Shown here: piece by piece, positions 16,536 to 25,492 of the stretch
Layout of the letters: each line of letters starts with the position of its first letter
How positions within the stretch are numbered: position 1 is the stretch's first letter
Source: an uncultured Planctomycetaceae bacterium
Lineage (GTDB): Bacteria > Planctomycetota > Planctomycetia > Planctomycetales > Planctomycetaceae
Assembly (NCBI GenBank): GCA_903871805.1
Contig: CAIQIE010000204.1
Location: 1-45,363, forward strand
Length of the DNA stretch: 45,363 nucleotides
Reading direction: 5' to 3'
Notes under the pieces: generated by a model
Seen by the model: only the letters and a program-made list of their open reading frames with translations
The model's database searches: none
What the model was told of the DNA's origin: nothing
Made by a program: the position numbers and the translations under genes

Positions 16536-17999
16536 ATGAAGACAACTGTTGGAATCCCGTTTCTCCAGACGGATGGCGCTTCAATTGCAGTTGGGCGGCG
16601 AGGGATGCTGTCCAGGTGCGGTATGGGAATTGGAGGCCTTGCCCTGGCAGACCTGATCCAGGGCCGTGGCCTGCGGGCCGCTGAAACGGAACCTTTGAAT
16701 CCGATGCAGGCAAAGCCTGCACAGTTTCCGTCAAGGGTAAAGCACGTCATTCATTTGTTTATGAATGGTGGCCCGTCTCATGTGGACACCTTTGATCACA
16801 AGCCCGAGCTGCAGCGACGTGGCGGCGAAATGCTGCCGGCTGGAAATCTCAGTACAGAGCGACAAACAGGGGCTCTGTATCCGTCTCCTTTCCGATTTCG
16901 AAAGTACGGCCAAAGCGGGATAGAAGTCAGTGAGTTGTTTCATAATACCGCACAGCATGTTGATGACATGTGCGTCATCAGGTCAATGCATGCGGATGTA
17001 CCGAACCATGAGCCTTCGCTGCTGCTAATGAATTGTGGCGAAGCAAGGCTGGTTCGGCCGAGTATGGGGTCGTGGCTGACCTATGGCCTTGGGACAGAGA
17101 ACCAGAATCTGCCGGCGTTTATTGCCATGTGTCCCGGAGGCTATCCGATTCAGGAGTCCCAGAACTGGCAGAGTGGTTTTCTGCCGGGGGTCTTTCAGGG
17201 GACCTATATCGATACCAAACACACTGATCTGGATAAACTGATCGAGAATGTTCGGAACGATCGAATACCGCCTGCAGAACAGTCAAGGCAATTGAATCTG
17301 CTGCGGCTGCTGAATCGACAGCATCTGGAGCAGCGTCCGGGAGACGCCCAGCTGGAGGCCAGAATTCAGTCGTGGGAACTGGCATTTCGCATGCAGACAG
17401 AGGCCGCGGACGCGTTTGACGTGACGCGTGAACCAAAGCACATTCGTGAAATGTACGGTGAAGGCGTGCAGGCCCGACAGATTCTGATTGCTCGACGGCT
17501 TGTCGAACGGGGCGTACGATTTGTGCAGGTTTGGCACGGCGAAGGGCAGCCATGGGACAACCACGATGACATCGAAGTGAATCATCGGCGACTTGCCAAA
17601 CAGTGCGACCAGGCGATCGGAGCACTACTGACTGATCTGAAGCAGCGAGGGATGCTTGAGGAGACGCTTGTCATCTGGGGGGGAGAATTCGGTCGAACGC
17701 CGGTGGTTGAGCTACCGACGAAGGGAGCAAACGCCGGAAAAATCAACGGGCGTGACCACAACCACTGGGGCTTTACGATGTGGATGGCGGGTGGCGGGGT
17801 CAGGGGTGGATACGTGCATGGTGCCACAGACGAGTTTGGTTTCAAGGCAGCCGAAAACCCCGTTCATGTGCATGACCTGCATGCAACCATCCTAAAGCTT
17901 ATTGGATTTGATCATGAGAAGTTCACATATCGCTATGCCGGTCGCGACTTCCGACTGACGGACGTGCACGGACGCGTCGTTGACGAGTTAATTGCGTAA
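16536..17999 (+). CDS. DUF1501 family protein with Tat-type signal
   Basis: A 487-residue DUF1501 protein (alkaline phosphatase/sulfatase-like superfamily). A twin-arginine pair at R21-R22 is followed by a hydrophobic stretch (GIGGLALADLI), so Tat export is likely. Family motifs: HVIHLFMNGGPSHVDTFDHK, FGRTP in IWGGEFGRTPVVE, GRDHNHWGFTMWMAGGGV and a final LHATILKLIGFDHEKFTYRY. DUF1501 genes nearly always follow DUF1549/DUF1553 genes in planctomycetes, as here (18-bp gap), which supports one operon and a shared function. The start ATG has GGAA about 9 nt upstream. The next gene, metX, converges from the right with a 148-bp gap. Confidence 0.93.
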   Translation: MKTTVGIPFLQTDGASIAVGRRGMLSRCGMGIGGLALADLIQGRGLRAAETEPLNPMQAKPAQFPSRVKHVIHLFMNGGPSHVDTFDHKPELQRRGGEMLPAGNLSTERQTGALYPSPFRFRKYGQSGIEVSELFHNTAQHVDDMCVIRSMHADVPNHEPSLLLMNCGEARLVRPSMGSWLTYGLGTENQNLPAFIAMCPGGYPIQESQNWQSGFLPGVFQGTYIDTKHTDLDKLIENVRNDRIPPAEQSRQLNLLRLLNRQHLEQRPGDAQLEARIQSWELAFRMQTEAADAFDVTREPKHIREMYGEGVQARQILIARRLVERGVRFVQVWHGEGQPWDNHDDIEVNHRRLAKQCDQAIGALLTDLKQRGMLEETLVIWGGEFGRTPVVELPTKGANAGKINGRDHNHWGFTMWMAGGGVRGGYVHGATDEFGFKAAENPVHVHDLHATILKLIGFDHEKFTYRYAGRDFRLTDVHGRVVDELIA

Positions 18000-18132
18000 C
18001 CGCTCAATGGGCTCACGCTCATGCCTCGGCTTTGCTGGCGGGTGACATCTCATGTCGAGGGAATGGTGTTCGCGCCGCATTGATCGGGGTGAGAATGCAT
18101 CGGATGGCACTCTGCGGTCAATCCGGGGCGGG

Positions 18133-18147
18133 TACGACATTGTCGTA
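18133..18147. other. Short palindrome touching the metX stop codon
   Basis: TACGACA (18133-18139) and TGTCGTA (18141-18147) flank one base, directly beside the metX stop (18148-18150) in the gap between convergent genes. It may form a small hairpin in the metX 3' end. There is no T run, so a terminator role is only possible. Confidence 0.35.
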
Positions 18148-19323
18148 TCAACCAGCACCATCCATAGTTCTGTCAAGAAACGGCGAGACCAGCGATGCCA
18201 GCGGTTCGAGGTCGATAAGAAACGAGTCGTGACCGAACGGACACCTCAACTCCAGAAAGGATACGTGGCGTTTGACCTGCAGAAGGGCTGACACCAGTTC
18301 CCGGCTTTGGCTGGTGGGAAACAGCCAGTCCGTGTCATAGGACGCCACAAAAAAGCGACAGCGGGAAACGGCAAGTGCATCCGCAAGGGAGCCGAAGCCA
18401 TCCGACAGATTGAAATAATCCATCATTCTTGTCAGGTACAGATAGCTATTGGCATCAAATCGCTGAACGAATCGTTTTCCCTGATAATGCAGATAGCTCT
18501 CAATCTGAAACTCGGTCTCTTTTTGCATACTGAAGGCGAATTTTTCGCTGTCCTGAAGACGCCTGCCAAACTTCAGCTCGATGGAGTTTTCTGAAAGGTA
18601 GGTGATATGGGCGACCATTCTTGCAAGGGCCAGCCCATAGCGTGGTCCGGCGCTCTCATAGTACTCGCCGTTTGCAAACCCGGGGTCAGCATAGATGGCT
18701 CGCCGCCCTACCGCATTAAAGGCAATTCCCTGTGCGGAAAGTTGACTTGCAGACGCCAGCACGACGGCAGCACGAACCTGTTCAGGAAAACGAACGGCCC
18801 ACTCAAGAACCTGCATTCCGCCCAGAGAACCGCCAACAACTGCCAGAAGCTGCTGTATTCCAAGACTGCGGACCAGTTCTGCATGCACCGTGACAACATC
18901 CCGAATCGTCAGAAATGGAAAACTCAGGCAGAAGCGTTTTCCTGTTGCGGGATTCATCGAACCTGGGCCAGTAGTACCCTGACAGCCACCCAAAACGTTA
19001 GCACAGATCACAAAATACCGATCGGTATCGAGGCCTTTTCCCGGGCCGATAAAACCGTCCCACCAACCGGGTTTACGGTCAGTGCTGGAATGCCAGCCTG
19101 CAGCGTGTGCGTCTCCGGTTAATGCGTGGCAAACAAAGATGGCGTTGCTGGCATCCTCATTGAGTTTCCCATAGGTTTCGAAGGCCACTGTGACAGGGCC
19201 AAGGTCTTCTCCACTGGCAAACTTCAAAAGACCAGGAGGCTGGAAAAGTTCCCTGTACTGGGTTGTGACCAATCCGACAGAGTTACTTTCAGTCCAGCTG
19301 GAAGTTGGCGATTCCGAGGACAT
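18148..19323 (-). CDS. metX: Homoserine O-acyltransferase (MetX)
   Basis: A 391-residue alpha/beta-hydrolase of the MetX family, which acylates homoserine in methionine synthesis. Motifs: HALTGDAHAAG, WWDGFIGPGKGLDTDRYFVI, NVLGGCQGTTGPGSMNPATG, the nucleophile elbow GGS166LGGMQVLEW, then DTDWLFPTSQ (Asp) and the C-terminal FGHDSFL (His), so the Ser-Asp-His triad is complete. MetX enzymes may use acetyl-CoA or succinyl-CoA; sequence alone does not settle which here. The ATG at 19323 is preferred over TTG at 19359 because AGAAG lies 6 nt before it. No metY or other methionine gene is adjacent, so it is a single gene in this window. Confidence 0.93.
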   Translation of the reverse strand: MSSESPTSSWTESNSVGLVTTQYRELFQPPGLLKFASGEDLGPVTVAFETYGKLNEDASNAIFVCHALTGDAHAAGWHSSTDRKPGWWDGFIGPGKGLDTDRYFVICANVLGGCQGTTGPGSMNPATGKRFCLSFPFLTIRDVVTVHAELVRSLGIQQLLAVVGGSLGGMQVLEWAVRFPEQVRAAVVLASASQLSAQGIAFNAVGRRAIYADPGFANGEYYESAGPRYGLALARMVAHITYLSENSIELKFGRRLQDSEKFAFSMQKETEFQIESYLHYQGKRFVQRFDANSYLYLTRMMDYFNLSDGFGSLADALAVSRCRFFVASYDTDWLFPTSQSRELVSALLQVKRHVSFLELRCPFGHDSFLIDLEPLASLVSPFLDRTMDGAG

Positions 19324-19879
19324 TTTGACTTCTACCGATGCAAAAGGATCAATCGTCAAAGATTGAATTTCGAGCGGAAATCTGCAAATTTCGCCTTAGG
19401 GGACCTGGAGCATCTGGAAGTCAGTTGCGGGCCCTGCTACCTGGTCACCAGGGGGCTGCCGGCAAGTCGATCAATCCGGAATGCCACGCGATGAGCACGC
19501 TAAAAATAAGACTTCCGAACGGCAAACACCAGGCAAACGCGACGTTGATGCGGATTTCTCGTAATCATTGCTGTTTTGTACGAAAATTGATCACTCGGTG
19601 TGCAAAACGGAGCACAAGAAAGAGAACAATTCGAAATTCTTTTAACGATACGTGAACATAGGCAAGGTAAAAGACCCATACAGCTTGTGGCGTTGGACAG
19701 GATTCGCCGGTAGTGCGTCAATAAAAACTGCCGTCGACCTTATCTGGTGTGCCAGTGAGACAGCAGCACAGCAGACACTGTCGGTTTTCAATGTTTTCAG
19801 TCGGTGTTTTCAATATCTTGAACGAAAGTCCTCGTTCCGGGCCCTGGATGAAGACAATGATCTGTAAATCGTGAAAAGA

Positions 19880-19900
19880 AATCGGCATAAAATGCCGATT
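19880..19900 (-). terminator. Orphan intrinsic terminator-like hairpin
   Basis: AATCGGCAT (19880-19888) pairs perfectly with ATGCCGATT (19892-19900) around a 3-nt loop. On minus it is followed by TCTTTTCAC, a T-rich tail. No recognised minus-strand gene lies upstream of it (19900 to 20476), so it may end an unannotated small transcript. Confidence 0.5.
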
Positions 19901-20070
19901 CAAAGGTGTGCATGCGGGGAATTGCCTGTGGAAAGTCTGTTATCACCTTCTGTCAGCACCTGAAGTGACGATCGCGTCGGGAAGATCGCTCCTGCGGCGT
20001 CGCCCGAAAACACCGGAGTATTGATTTCAGAGGTTTGACAGTGTTTTGTGACAGTGCTTGCGGTTTTTTT

Positions 20071-20115
20071 GGGGGGCTTACGGGGGTTTTGGGGTCTTGC
20101 GGCGGAGAGTGGGGG
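20071..20115 (+). other. G-tract cluster, possible G-quadruplex
   Basis: Four runs of G on plus: six at 20071-20076, five at 20082-20086, four at 20091-20094 and five at 20111-20115. The first three are separated by 5 and 4 nt, with further GG pairs before the last. The pattern meets the usual form of a quadruplex-forming sequence with one long loop. It lies about 360 bp before the WecA-like start. Confidence 0.6.
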
Positions 20116-20476
20116 ATGGCGATTTTAGGTTGCTGAGTGTCGTTTTTGTTGTCAACGCCCGCGAATGGAATGCATGGGAACGGGATGCATGGTGTAGAAC
20201 TTTGGCGTAATAAATCTCCCAAATGGCCTCAGATTTGCAAAAGCGAAGTACCGGCAATCCGCAGGGCTTCTGACGAGTTTGTATTTTGTTAGTATTTTTG
20301 CTGATCAATATGGCTGGGTCATCGTTATGATTCCGAAATCACAAAGCCCAGTGGAAGTTTTTTTGGCTCTTCAGGCGACATGGTGGGCAGTGGTTCGGTA
20401 GGCATGTCACCCGGAAATGGCCTTTCGGAATTGGTTGAAAGAAAAATGTCGAGCGACCTGAACAACGGTTAATCCA

Positions 20477-21997
20477 ATGAGTCCAATGGTTTTGACATTT
20501 TTTGTCGCGGTTTGTGCTGCCACTGTGCTTGCTCCCCTGGCAGGTTGGGTGTGTAGGCGCCTGAACATCGTGGACCGGCCGGACGGAAACCGAAAGCTCC
20601 ATACCGCGGTTGTTCCGTTGACTGGCGGACCGACATTGCTGATCACGATTCCAATTGCAATTGCCTCCGCAATTTGGTTTGCCCCTGGGATTCTGGAAAA
20701 TTCTCGAGGCGATTTCCGGTTTTTGATCTGCCTTGCCATGGCCTCGACGTTCGTTGTCGCAGTGGGGCTGATGGATGATAGATTTGGCCTGCGTGGTCGC
20801 CAGAAACTTGTCGGGCAGATGATTGCGGCACTCATCATGTTGCCATCCGGAATTGTAATCGAGCAGGTCGAGGTGTTTGGAATCCCGGTGGAATTTGGAG
20901 TGTTTTCCAGTTTCGTAACACTGTTCTGGATTCTCGGGGCGATCAACGCTCTGAATTTGATTGACGGGGTAGATGGTCTGGCGTCGACGACCGGAATTGT
21001 ACTCAGTCTGTCGGTAGCCGCCGTCACCTGGATTATGCAGGGGCGTCCGGATGGTCTGTTGATCTCTATGGCTTTGGCCGGCAGTCTGGCGGGTTTCCTG
21101 ATCTACAATTTTCCTCCGGCAAAGATGTTTCTGGGGGACTCGGGAAGCATGCTGATTGGGCTTGTCCTCGGCTGCGTGGCTCTGAAATGTTCCGTCAAGC
21201 AGTACACTGCCGTTGCCCTCGTGATGCCCACTGCAATCTGGGCAATTCCAATCTTTGACGTGGCGATGGCCATTGTGCGACGACGTCTTACTGGTCGCAG
21301 TATTTATGCAACGGACCGAGGCCATCTGCACCATTGCCTGTTGCGGCGAGGTCACACGGGGGGTCGTCTGCTGATTGTTGTGGCATCGTTGTGTGGAATC
21401 ACTGGCGCGGGTGCGATTGCCAGTGCGTTATTCAAAAATGAATGGCTGGCTTTGGTGGCTGTGGGGACCGCCTTGTCGCTGTTGGTAATCTCAAGGTCGT
21501 TTGGTCATGCTGAAATGACGTTGCTGGCCAATCGAGTTCGCAGAGTTGTCGGGTCCATGTTCCTGCGAAAAACTGGTCTGCCGCTGCATCATGAGCAGGT
21601 GCGTCTCCAGGGGCACCACGAGTGGAAGCAGCTCTGGGATGTATTGATGGTGGTTGCGGAAAAACACAAGCTTTCCAGTGCTGAATTGATGGTCAACATG
21701 CCTGTGGCTGGTGAAGCCTATCATGCAGCATGGCGGGCTCATCCAGATGGGGAAACTCACGAAATCTGGAGGACAGAAATTCCGCTGATTGTGGATTCAA
21801 CTCGAGTGGGGCACGTGAAACTTGCGGGCATCGCAAGAGGGGAATTTTCTGAGTGGTTAGTGACTCTCGGGAAAAGCATGCAGCCGTTTGAAAGCGATCT
21901 CAAGGATATTGTGCATTATATTCGAAAGAAGCCTGCCGCAAGTCCACCCGTGCCAGCGATCGTGCCAGGGCTTCTGGCAGAGCGTGTGGGCTCCTGA
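20477..21997 (+). CDS. WecA/TagO/MraY-family undecaprenyl-phosphate sugar-1-phosphate transferase
   Basis: A 506-residue membrane enzyme of glycosyl transferase family 4, which links a sugar phosphate (usually GlcNAc-1-P) to undecaprenyl phosphate and starts polymer synthesis. Family motifs in order: RPDGNRKLHTAVVPLTGG, VGLMDDRFGLRGRQKL (Asp pair for metal), ALNLIDGVDGLAS, KMFLGDSGSMLIG and DRGHLHHCLLRRGH. About ten hydrophobic segments fill residues 1-345. An extra soluble tail of about 150 residues (355-506, GHAEMTLLANRVRRVVGS onward) is not part of the core family. MraY is less likely because the HLHH loop and NLIDGVDG form are WecA-like. ATG at 20477 precedes the first segment; ATG at 20486 is an alternative. 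Upstream is a long regulatory gap; the next gene converges. Confidence 0.88.
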   Translation: MSPMVLTFFVAVCAATVLAPLAGWVCRRLNIVDRPDGNRKLHTAVVPLTGGPTLLITIPIAIASAIWFAPGILENSRGDFRFLICLAMASTFVVAVGLMDDRFGLRGRQKLVGQMIAALIMLPSGIVIEQVEVFGIPVEFGVFSSFVTLFWILGAINALNLIDGVDGLASTTGIVLSLSVAAVTWIMQGRPDGLLISMALAGSLAGFLIYNFPPAKMFLGDSGSMLIGLVLGCVALKCSVKQYTAVALVMPTAIWAIPIFDVAMAIVRRRLTGRSIYATDRGHLHHCLLRRGHTGGRLLIVVASLCGITGAGAIASALFKNEWLALVAVGTALSLLVISRSFGHAEMTLLANRVRRVVGSMFLRKTGLPLHHEQVRLQGHHEWKQLWDVLMVVAEKHKLSSAELMVNMPVAGEAYHAAWRAHPDGETHEIWRTEIPLIVDSTRVGHVKLAGIARGEFSEWLVTLGKSMQPFESDLKDIVHYIRKKPAASPPVPAIVPGLLAERVGS

Positions 21998-22137
21998 GGA
22001 ACACGGCTCCCTCGATTTCAATGCTCGGCGGCATCACGTTGGTTACCAGCAGCCAAATCTTTAATGACGCGCCTCGCCAATTCGCGTGCTCTAGTGGACT
22101 TAAGCCTGTGCTACTTCAATGCCACCACGTTTCCACG

Positions 22138-22902
22138 TTAAAACTGATACGGATGTCCCGTCCTTGCAACGGACATGGTGCCTGAAGCGATCCCGGCTAT
22201 CTCCTCCATAATCTCCTCACAGAACGCCGGTTTCAGGTGGTAAGCAAACACTGGAACGTCTGTGCGAAGTCGGTTCGTTTCCCTGGAAAAGGTGTCTACG
22301 GAGAGATGTCCGGATTGCCGAGCCAAAGCGCGGCACCTGCGTGGAAAACTGCACTCCAGAAACACGGCTTTTAGTGATTTGCAGGAGTTCACTATCTCCC
22401 AAACGGCATCAGTGGCCTGAGTATCGGTGATAAATGCCACGCTGCTCCGATTGTCTTCAACCAGAAATCCATAGGTCGGGACAACGTGGTTAAGCGGAAT
22501 CGGAGTGATTCGCAGGTCACCCACATCGCAGGTCTGAAACGGCATTAGTTCCCTGAGTTGTACAAACGGTGGCCCATGATTTGAGAGGCGTATGAAGTCT
22601 GGCCACAACCGGTCGTTAAACACATCCGTTTTCAGCGAATGCAGCGTCTCTGGCCCGGCAAGTACTATCGGGCACTGCTGCTGCGATCCATAGACATTGT
22701 CCAGAAACGCAGGCAGAGAAGCCACATGGTCAATGTGACTGTGCGATAGAAAAACGTGACGCACATTTCTTTGGCGATCGATCGGCCACAGAAACCCAAG
22801 TGTGCCTGCATCAAGTGCCGTGTGGTCGTTGAGCAGTACGGTCATTCCGAACTGGACCGCATCAGACATTCCTGATGTCGAAGAAATCAGTTCGACCTTC
22901 AT
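22138..22902 (-). CDS. MBL-fold metallohydrolase, class II cyclic nucleotide phosphodiesterase-like
   Basis: A 254-residue cytoplasmic metallo-beta-lactamase-fold protein. The metal motif is H54-S-H56-I-D58-H59 with an upstream LLNDHTALDAGT (Asp31). Later ligands fit ITPIPLNHVVPTYGFLVE, VAFITDTQATDAVWE and ARQSGHLSVDTFSRE, ending with VFAYHLKP. This layout, especially SGHLS and the YGF strand, resembles class II 3',5'-cyclic nucleotide phosphodiesterases (PdeA/CpdP type), but other MBL hydrolases are possible. GAGG lies about 10 nt before the ATG at 22902. It is followed (upstream, on the same strand) by an ABC ATPase gene with 178 bp between, so co-transcription is possible but not shown. 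Confidence 0.82.
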   Translation of the reverse strand: MKVELISSTSGMSDAVQFGMTVLLNDHTALDAGTLGFLWPIDRQRNVRHVFLSHSHIDHVASLPAFLDNVYGSQQQCPIVLAGPETLHSLKTDVFNDRLWPDFIRLSNHGPPFVQLRELMPFQTCDVGDLRITPIPLNHVVPTYGFLVEDNRSSVAFITDTQATDAVWEIVNSCKSLKAVFLECSFPRRCRALARQSGHLSVDTFSRETNRLRTDVPVFAYHLKPAFCEEIMEEIAGIASGTMSVARTGHPYQF

Positions 22903-23080
22903 ACAGTGCTGCCCTCATGAAAAATCGGCCTGTCGTCAATGACGCGACGTTCCGGGCTGAAGTCGGTGTCTTGTGTCGTTCCCGAAACAACCTGAGTTGT
23001 GCAGACCGCGGAAGCCCACTGCAGTCTATTTGTTTGCTGAAGTTCCTGCAAAGCCGGGGGCAGGATATTTCCTGTCCGCC

Positions 23081-24028
23081 TTAGTCTCTCAGCGTGTGGC
23101 CCGTCAGTTTCAGAAACAGTCTTTCAAGGCTGGGTTCGTGCGTCCTGATTGACCGGACACTGATTTGATGTTGCGCAAGCGAGTTGAGGATACGTGTGAT
23201 TTCGCTACTGATTGCCGTTTCTGAATTTCCTCCGGCATTGCAGATTCGCAGGGTCATCTCATCGACACTGCGTTCGAGAACGGCACATGGTCCCGGCTCA
23301 AATGCCGCCGGCAGACTCGAAGTTCCAAGCCGAAATTCAACCTCAAGCGGGATTTGGTGGAGAAGGACAGGGATGAGGTCGCAGGCAAGCAAACGCCCGT
23401 GATCAACAATTGCCACGCGTGAACAAATCACCTGCACTTCTTCCATGTAGTGGCTGGCATAAATGATCGCGGTTCCTGCAGCTTGTAATTGCCGAATGCA
23501 TTCAATCAGGTGTGCGCGACTTTGGGGATCCACACCCACAGTGGGCTCATCAAGTATCAGCAGCACTGGTTTATGCAGCACAGCGGCCGCGAAATTCAGA
23601 CGGCGTTTCATTCCTCCGGAAAATGTTGCGGCCAGATCATCAGCTCTGCCCAGCAGTCCCACCTGATCCAGCGTCTCATTGACGCGTCTCTGCAGCGTTG
23701 CTTTGTCCAGGTGATACAGGCGACCAAAAAACTGCAGATTTTCCCGAGCTGTCAGGTCAGGGTAAATCGCCAGGTCCTGTGGGACTACTCCCATAAGAGA
23801 TCGGCTTACCGGGTGCTGGCGATTAAGACTCCGGCCTTCCAGACGAACGTCTCCGGCATCCGGTTGAAGCAGACCGCAAATCATCATCATGGTCGTGGAC
23901 TTACCGGCACCATTTGGCCCCAGAAGTCCAAAGGCCTCTCCCTGTTCAACCTGAAAGCTCAGTTGGTCAACCGCTTTCAGGTTTCCGAAGGATTTGCAAA
24001 GTCCATCTACCTCCAGAAGCACGCTCAT
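23081..24028 (-). CDS. ABC transporter ATP-binding protein (ABC-2 exporter type)
   Basis: A 315-residue ABC ATPase. Walker [11 protein letters not shown]-loop [19 protein letters not shown], signature [10 protein letters not shown], Walker [13 protein letters not shown] and the switch His in [11 protein letters not shown] are all present, so it should be active. The SGGMKRRL signature, HYMEEVQ wording and about 90-residue C-terminal extension (ending [11 protein letters not shown]) are typical of ATPases that serve ABC-2 permeases in drug, polysaccharide or gliding-type export. No permease gene is next to it in this window: neighbours are the MBL hydrolase and a TlpA-like protein. The ATG at 24028 gives a normal start. 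Its permease may be elsewhere in the genome. Confidence 0.92.
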   Translation of the reverse strand: MSVLLEVDGLCKSFGNLKAVDQLSFQVEQGEAFGLLGPNGAGKSTTMMMICGLLQPDAGDVRLEGRSLNRQHPVSRSLMGVVPQDLAIYPDLTARENLQFFGRLYHLDKATLQRRVNETLDQVGLLGRADDLAATFSGGMKRRLNFAAAVLHKPVLLILDEPTVGVDPQSRAHLIECIRQLQAAGTAIIYASHYMEEVQVICSRVAIVDHGRLLACDLIPVLLHQIPLEVEFRLGTSSLPAAFEPGPCAVLERSVDEMTLRICNAGGNSETAISSEITRILNSLAQHQISVRSIRTHEPSLERLFLKLTGHTLRD

Positions 24029-24166
24029 CGATAACTCACTGACTTGTCTACACCCAATTCAGCCTCGCGCGGGAACTCTTCCCGGCGATATGCCCTCTGC
24101 TGCCGTTGTACTGATTATCAGATCCGGTGCCCCCTGCGACAGCAGGCGACCACCTCGATACAGGCG

Positions 24167-24220
24167 CTTTTGCCTGCTGAGCATCGGCCAGAATCGGACC
24201 AATCAGTCAGCAGGCAAAAG
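24167..24220. other. Strong 14-bp inverted repeat between tlpA-like and ABC genes
   Basis: CTTTTGCCTGCTGA (24167-24180) and its exact complement (24207-24220) flank a 26-nt loop. On plus it is followed by TGTTTTTTC, the form of an intrinsic terminator, but no plus-strand gene ends here. On minus it lies 43 bp after the TlpA-like stop and before the ABC ATPase, so it could end or process that transcript. Confidence 0.6.
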
Positions 24221-24262
24221 TGTTTTTTCAGAGTTACGGGTTAGTTCTTTGGGAACAATTGC

Positions 24263-25492
24263 TTATTGCCCTGCAGAATCCGGCTTCCCGGAAGGGACTG
24301 TCCGGGATTCAAGCAACTGACCGATGAAATCTTTCAATCCTGGTCCCCGCAGGGCTTTGGAATCCGCAAGAATTTCTCCGGTGTCACCGTCAACGAGCAA
24401 AACGAAAGGAATCCCGCTGACATCATGCATCGTACCGATTGAGGTATTCCACCCTTTCCCCTCGTAAACCTGATTCCAGGTGATCATTTCGGCTTCAAGA
24501 AACGAATTCACTTTTTCCTGCATGTTTTCCTGATCGAAGCTGACTCCGAGGATTTCAAAGCCCTTGTCATGCCACGCGGTATAAGCCTCTTTCATGTGTG
24601 GAATTTCCGCAATACAGGGGCCGCACCACGTCGCCCAGAAGTCCAGCATCACAAGCTTGCCTCGGTAGGATGTGGGAAACTCGATTTTGTCGCCTTTCAT
24701 CGTGGTCGCAGAGAAGCTTAATGCCTGCTTTCCAACTGTAAGATCCGGAGGCAACGGCAGCTGTTCGAGTGCGTCAGCGTTTTTTTCGAGGAGCAATTTC
24801 CCGTCATTCACTCGAAACATGTAGGTGGTTCCAGTGAAGTTGAACGGTTTCCCAGCCTGAGCATATTCGAAGCGATTGCTGATACGCTTGTTTCCATCAC
24901 GGTCAATCGGTAACCCAGAGCCTTCTGTCACAGTTCCGGAGACAAAAGTGGTGAAAGGCGTGCCATCCAGTTGAAAAGAGTACTCTGAACCAAAATCCGT
25001 GTAGAACATCAGCGTCTCTGCGAGTGCAGCTCGCCTTGGGTCTTTCGGGTCAAATCGATATAGCCCAAGAGCGCCTGTCCGCTCCGGCGTTAACTGCACG
25101 GTGGCCTTGCCACTGTACATCTTCAGTCCATCGCGTTCTGCAGATTTCCATTCTGTAGCCGGGTCATTGGTGAGATCTCCATCGCCGTTGGTATCAACCC
25201 AGAGACTTGCCTCTTCGCCTTCTGGTTCATCCAGGGCAAAAGCCCACTTTGACGAACCGATGGTCAGATATCCATATTTTGCAGCTTTCAGACCTTCCGG
25301 AGATTTTCCGGTAATGATGGTTGCTTCCTGATCCATCGGCGCCCTCGAAGGTCTGTATCCACCAACGCGAGCCGTGACTCCCTCAGAAAGAAACTTCTCT
25401 GTGACTTCTTCTGCGGAACCACTGCCCGCTAATGAGGATAGTGAGAACAATACCCTAAGGGCGATTTTTCGGAAATCAGTAATCCAGTCCAT
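24263..25492 (-). CDS. Secreted TlpA-like thioredoxin-fold protein with N-terminal extension
   Basis: A 409-residue exported protein. An N-terminal hydrophobic segment (ALRVLFSLSSLAGSGSA) fits a signal peptide. Residues about 270-400 are a TlpA/ResA-type thioredoxin domain: LVMLDFWATWCGPCIAEIP carries the redox pair C290-x2-C293, and SGIPFVLLVD carries the cis-Pro. The first 260 residues form a separate domain with two Asp-rich, calcium-loop-like stretches (DTNGDGDLTND, DRDGNKRI). It probably reduces or isomerises disulfides of exported proteins, perhaps for c-type cytochrome assembly as other family members do. ATG 25492 is chosen over ATG 25504 because GGAG at 25502-25499 lies 6 nt before it. 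Confidence 0.85.
   Translation of the reverse strand: MDWITDFRKIALRVLFSLSSLAGSGSAEEVTEKFLSEGVTARVGGYRPSRAPMDQEATIITGKSPEGLKAAKYGYLTIGSSKWAFALDEPEGEEASLWVDTNGDGDLTNDPATEWKSAERDGLKMYSGKATVQLTPERTGALGLYRFDPKDPRRAALAETLMFYTDFGSEYSFQLDGTPFTTFVSGTVTEGSGLPIDRDGNKRISNRFEYAQAGKPFNFTGTTYMFRVNDGKLLLEKNADALEQLPLPPDLTVGKQALSFSATTMKGDKIEFPTSYRGKLVMLDFWATWCGPCIAEIPHMKEAYTAWHDKGFEILGVSFDQENMQEKVNSFLEAEMITWNQVYEGKGWNTSIGTMHDVSGIPFVLLVDGDTGEILADSKALRGPGLKDFIGQLLESRTVPSGKPDSAGQ

Larger units (their letters stand above)
19324..20476. other. Long intergenic region between metX and the WecA-like gene
   Basis: About 1150 bp between divergent genes with no supported coding region. Short open frames lack family features. 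It holds a perfect hairpin with a T-rich side on minus (19880-19900) and a cluster of long G tracts on plus (20071-20115), both listed separately. A pair of GACAGTG repeats lies around 20036-20056. I see no tRNA-like cloverleaf. The size and structures leave room for a small RNA. Confidence 0.5.

Noticed and set aside
20339..21355. Minus-strand open frame of 338 codons opposite the WecA-like gene
   Set aside because: The plus strand has all family 4 transferase motifs; the minus product is Gln/His/Asn-rich without features.
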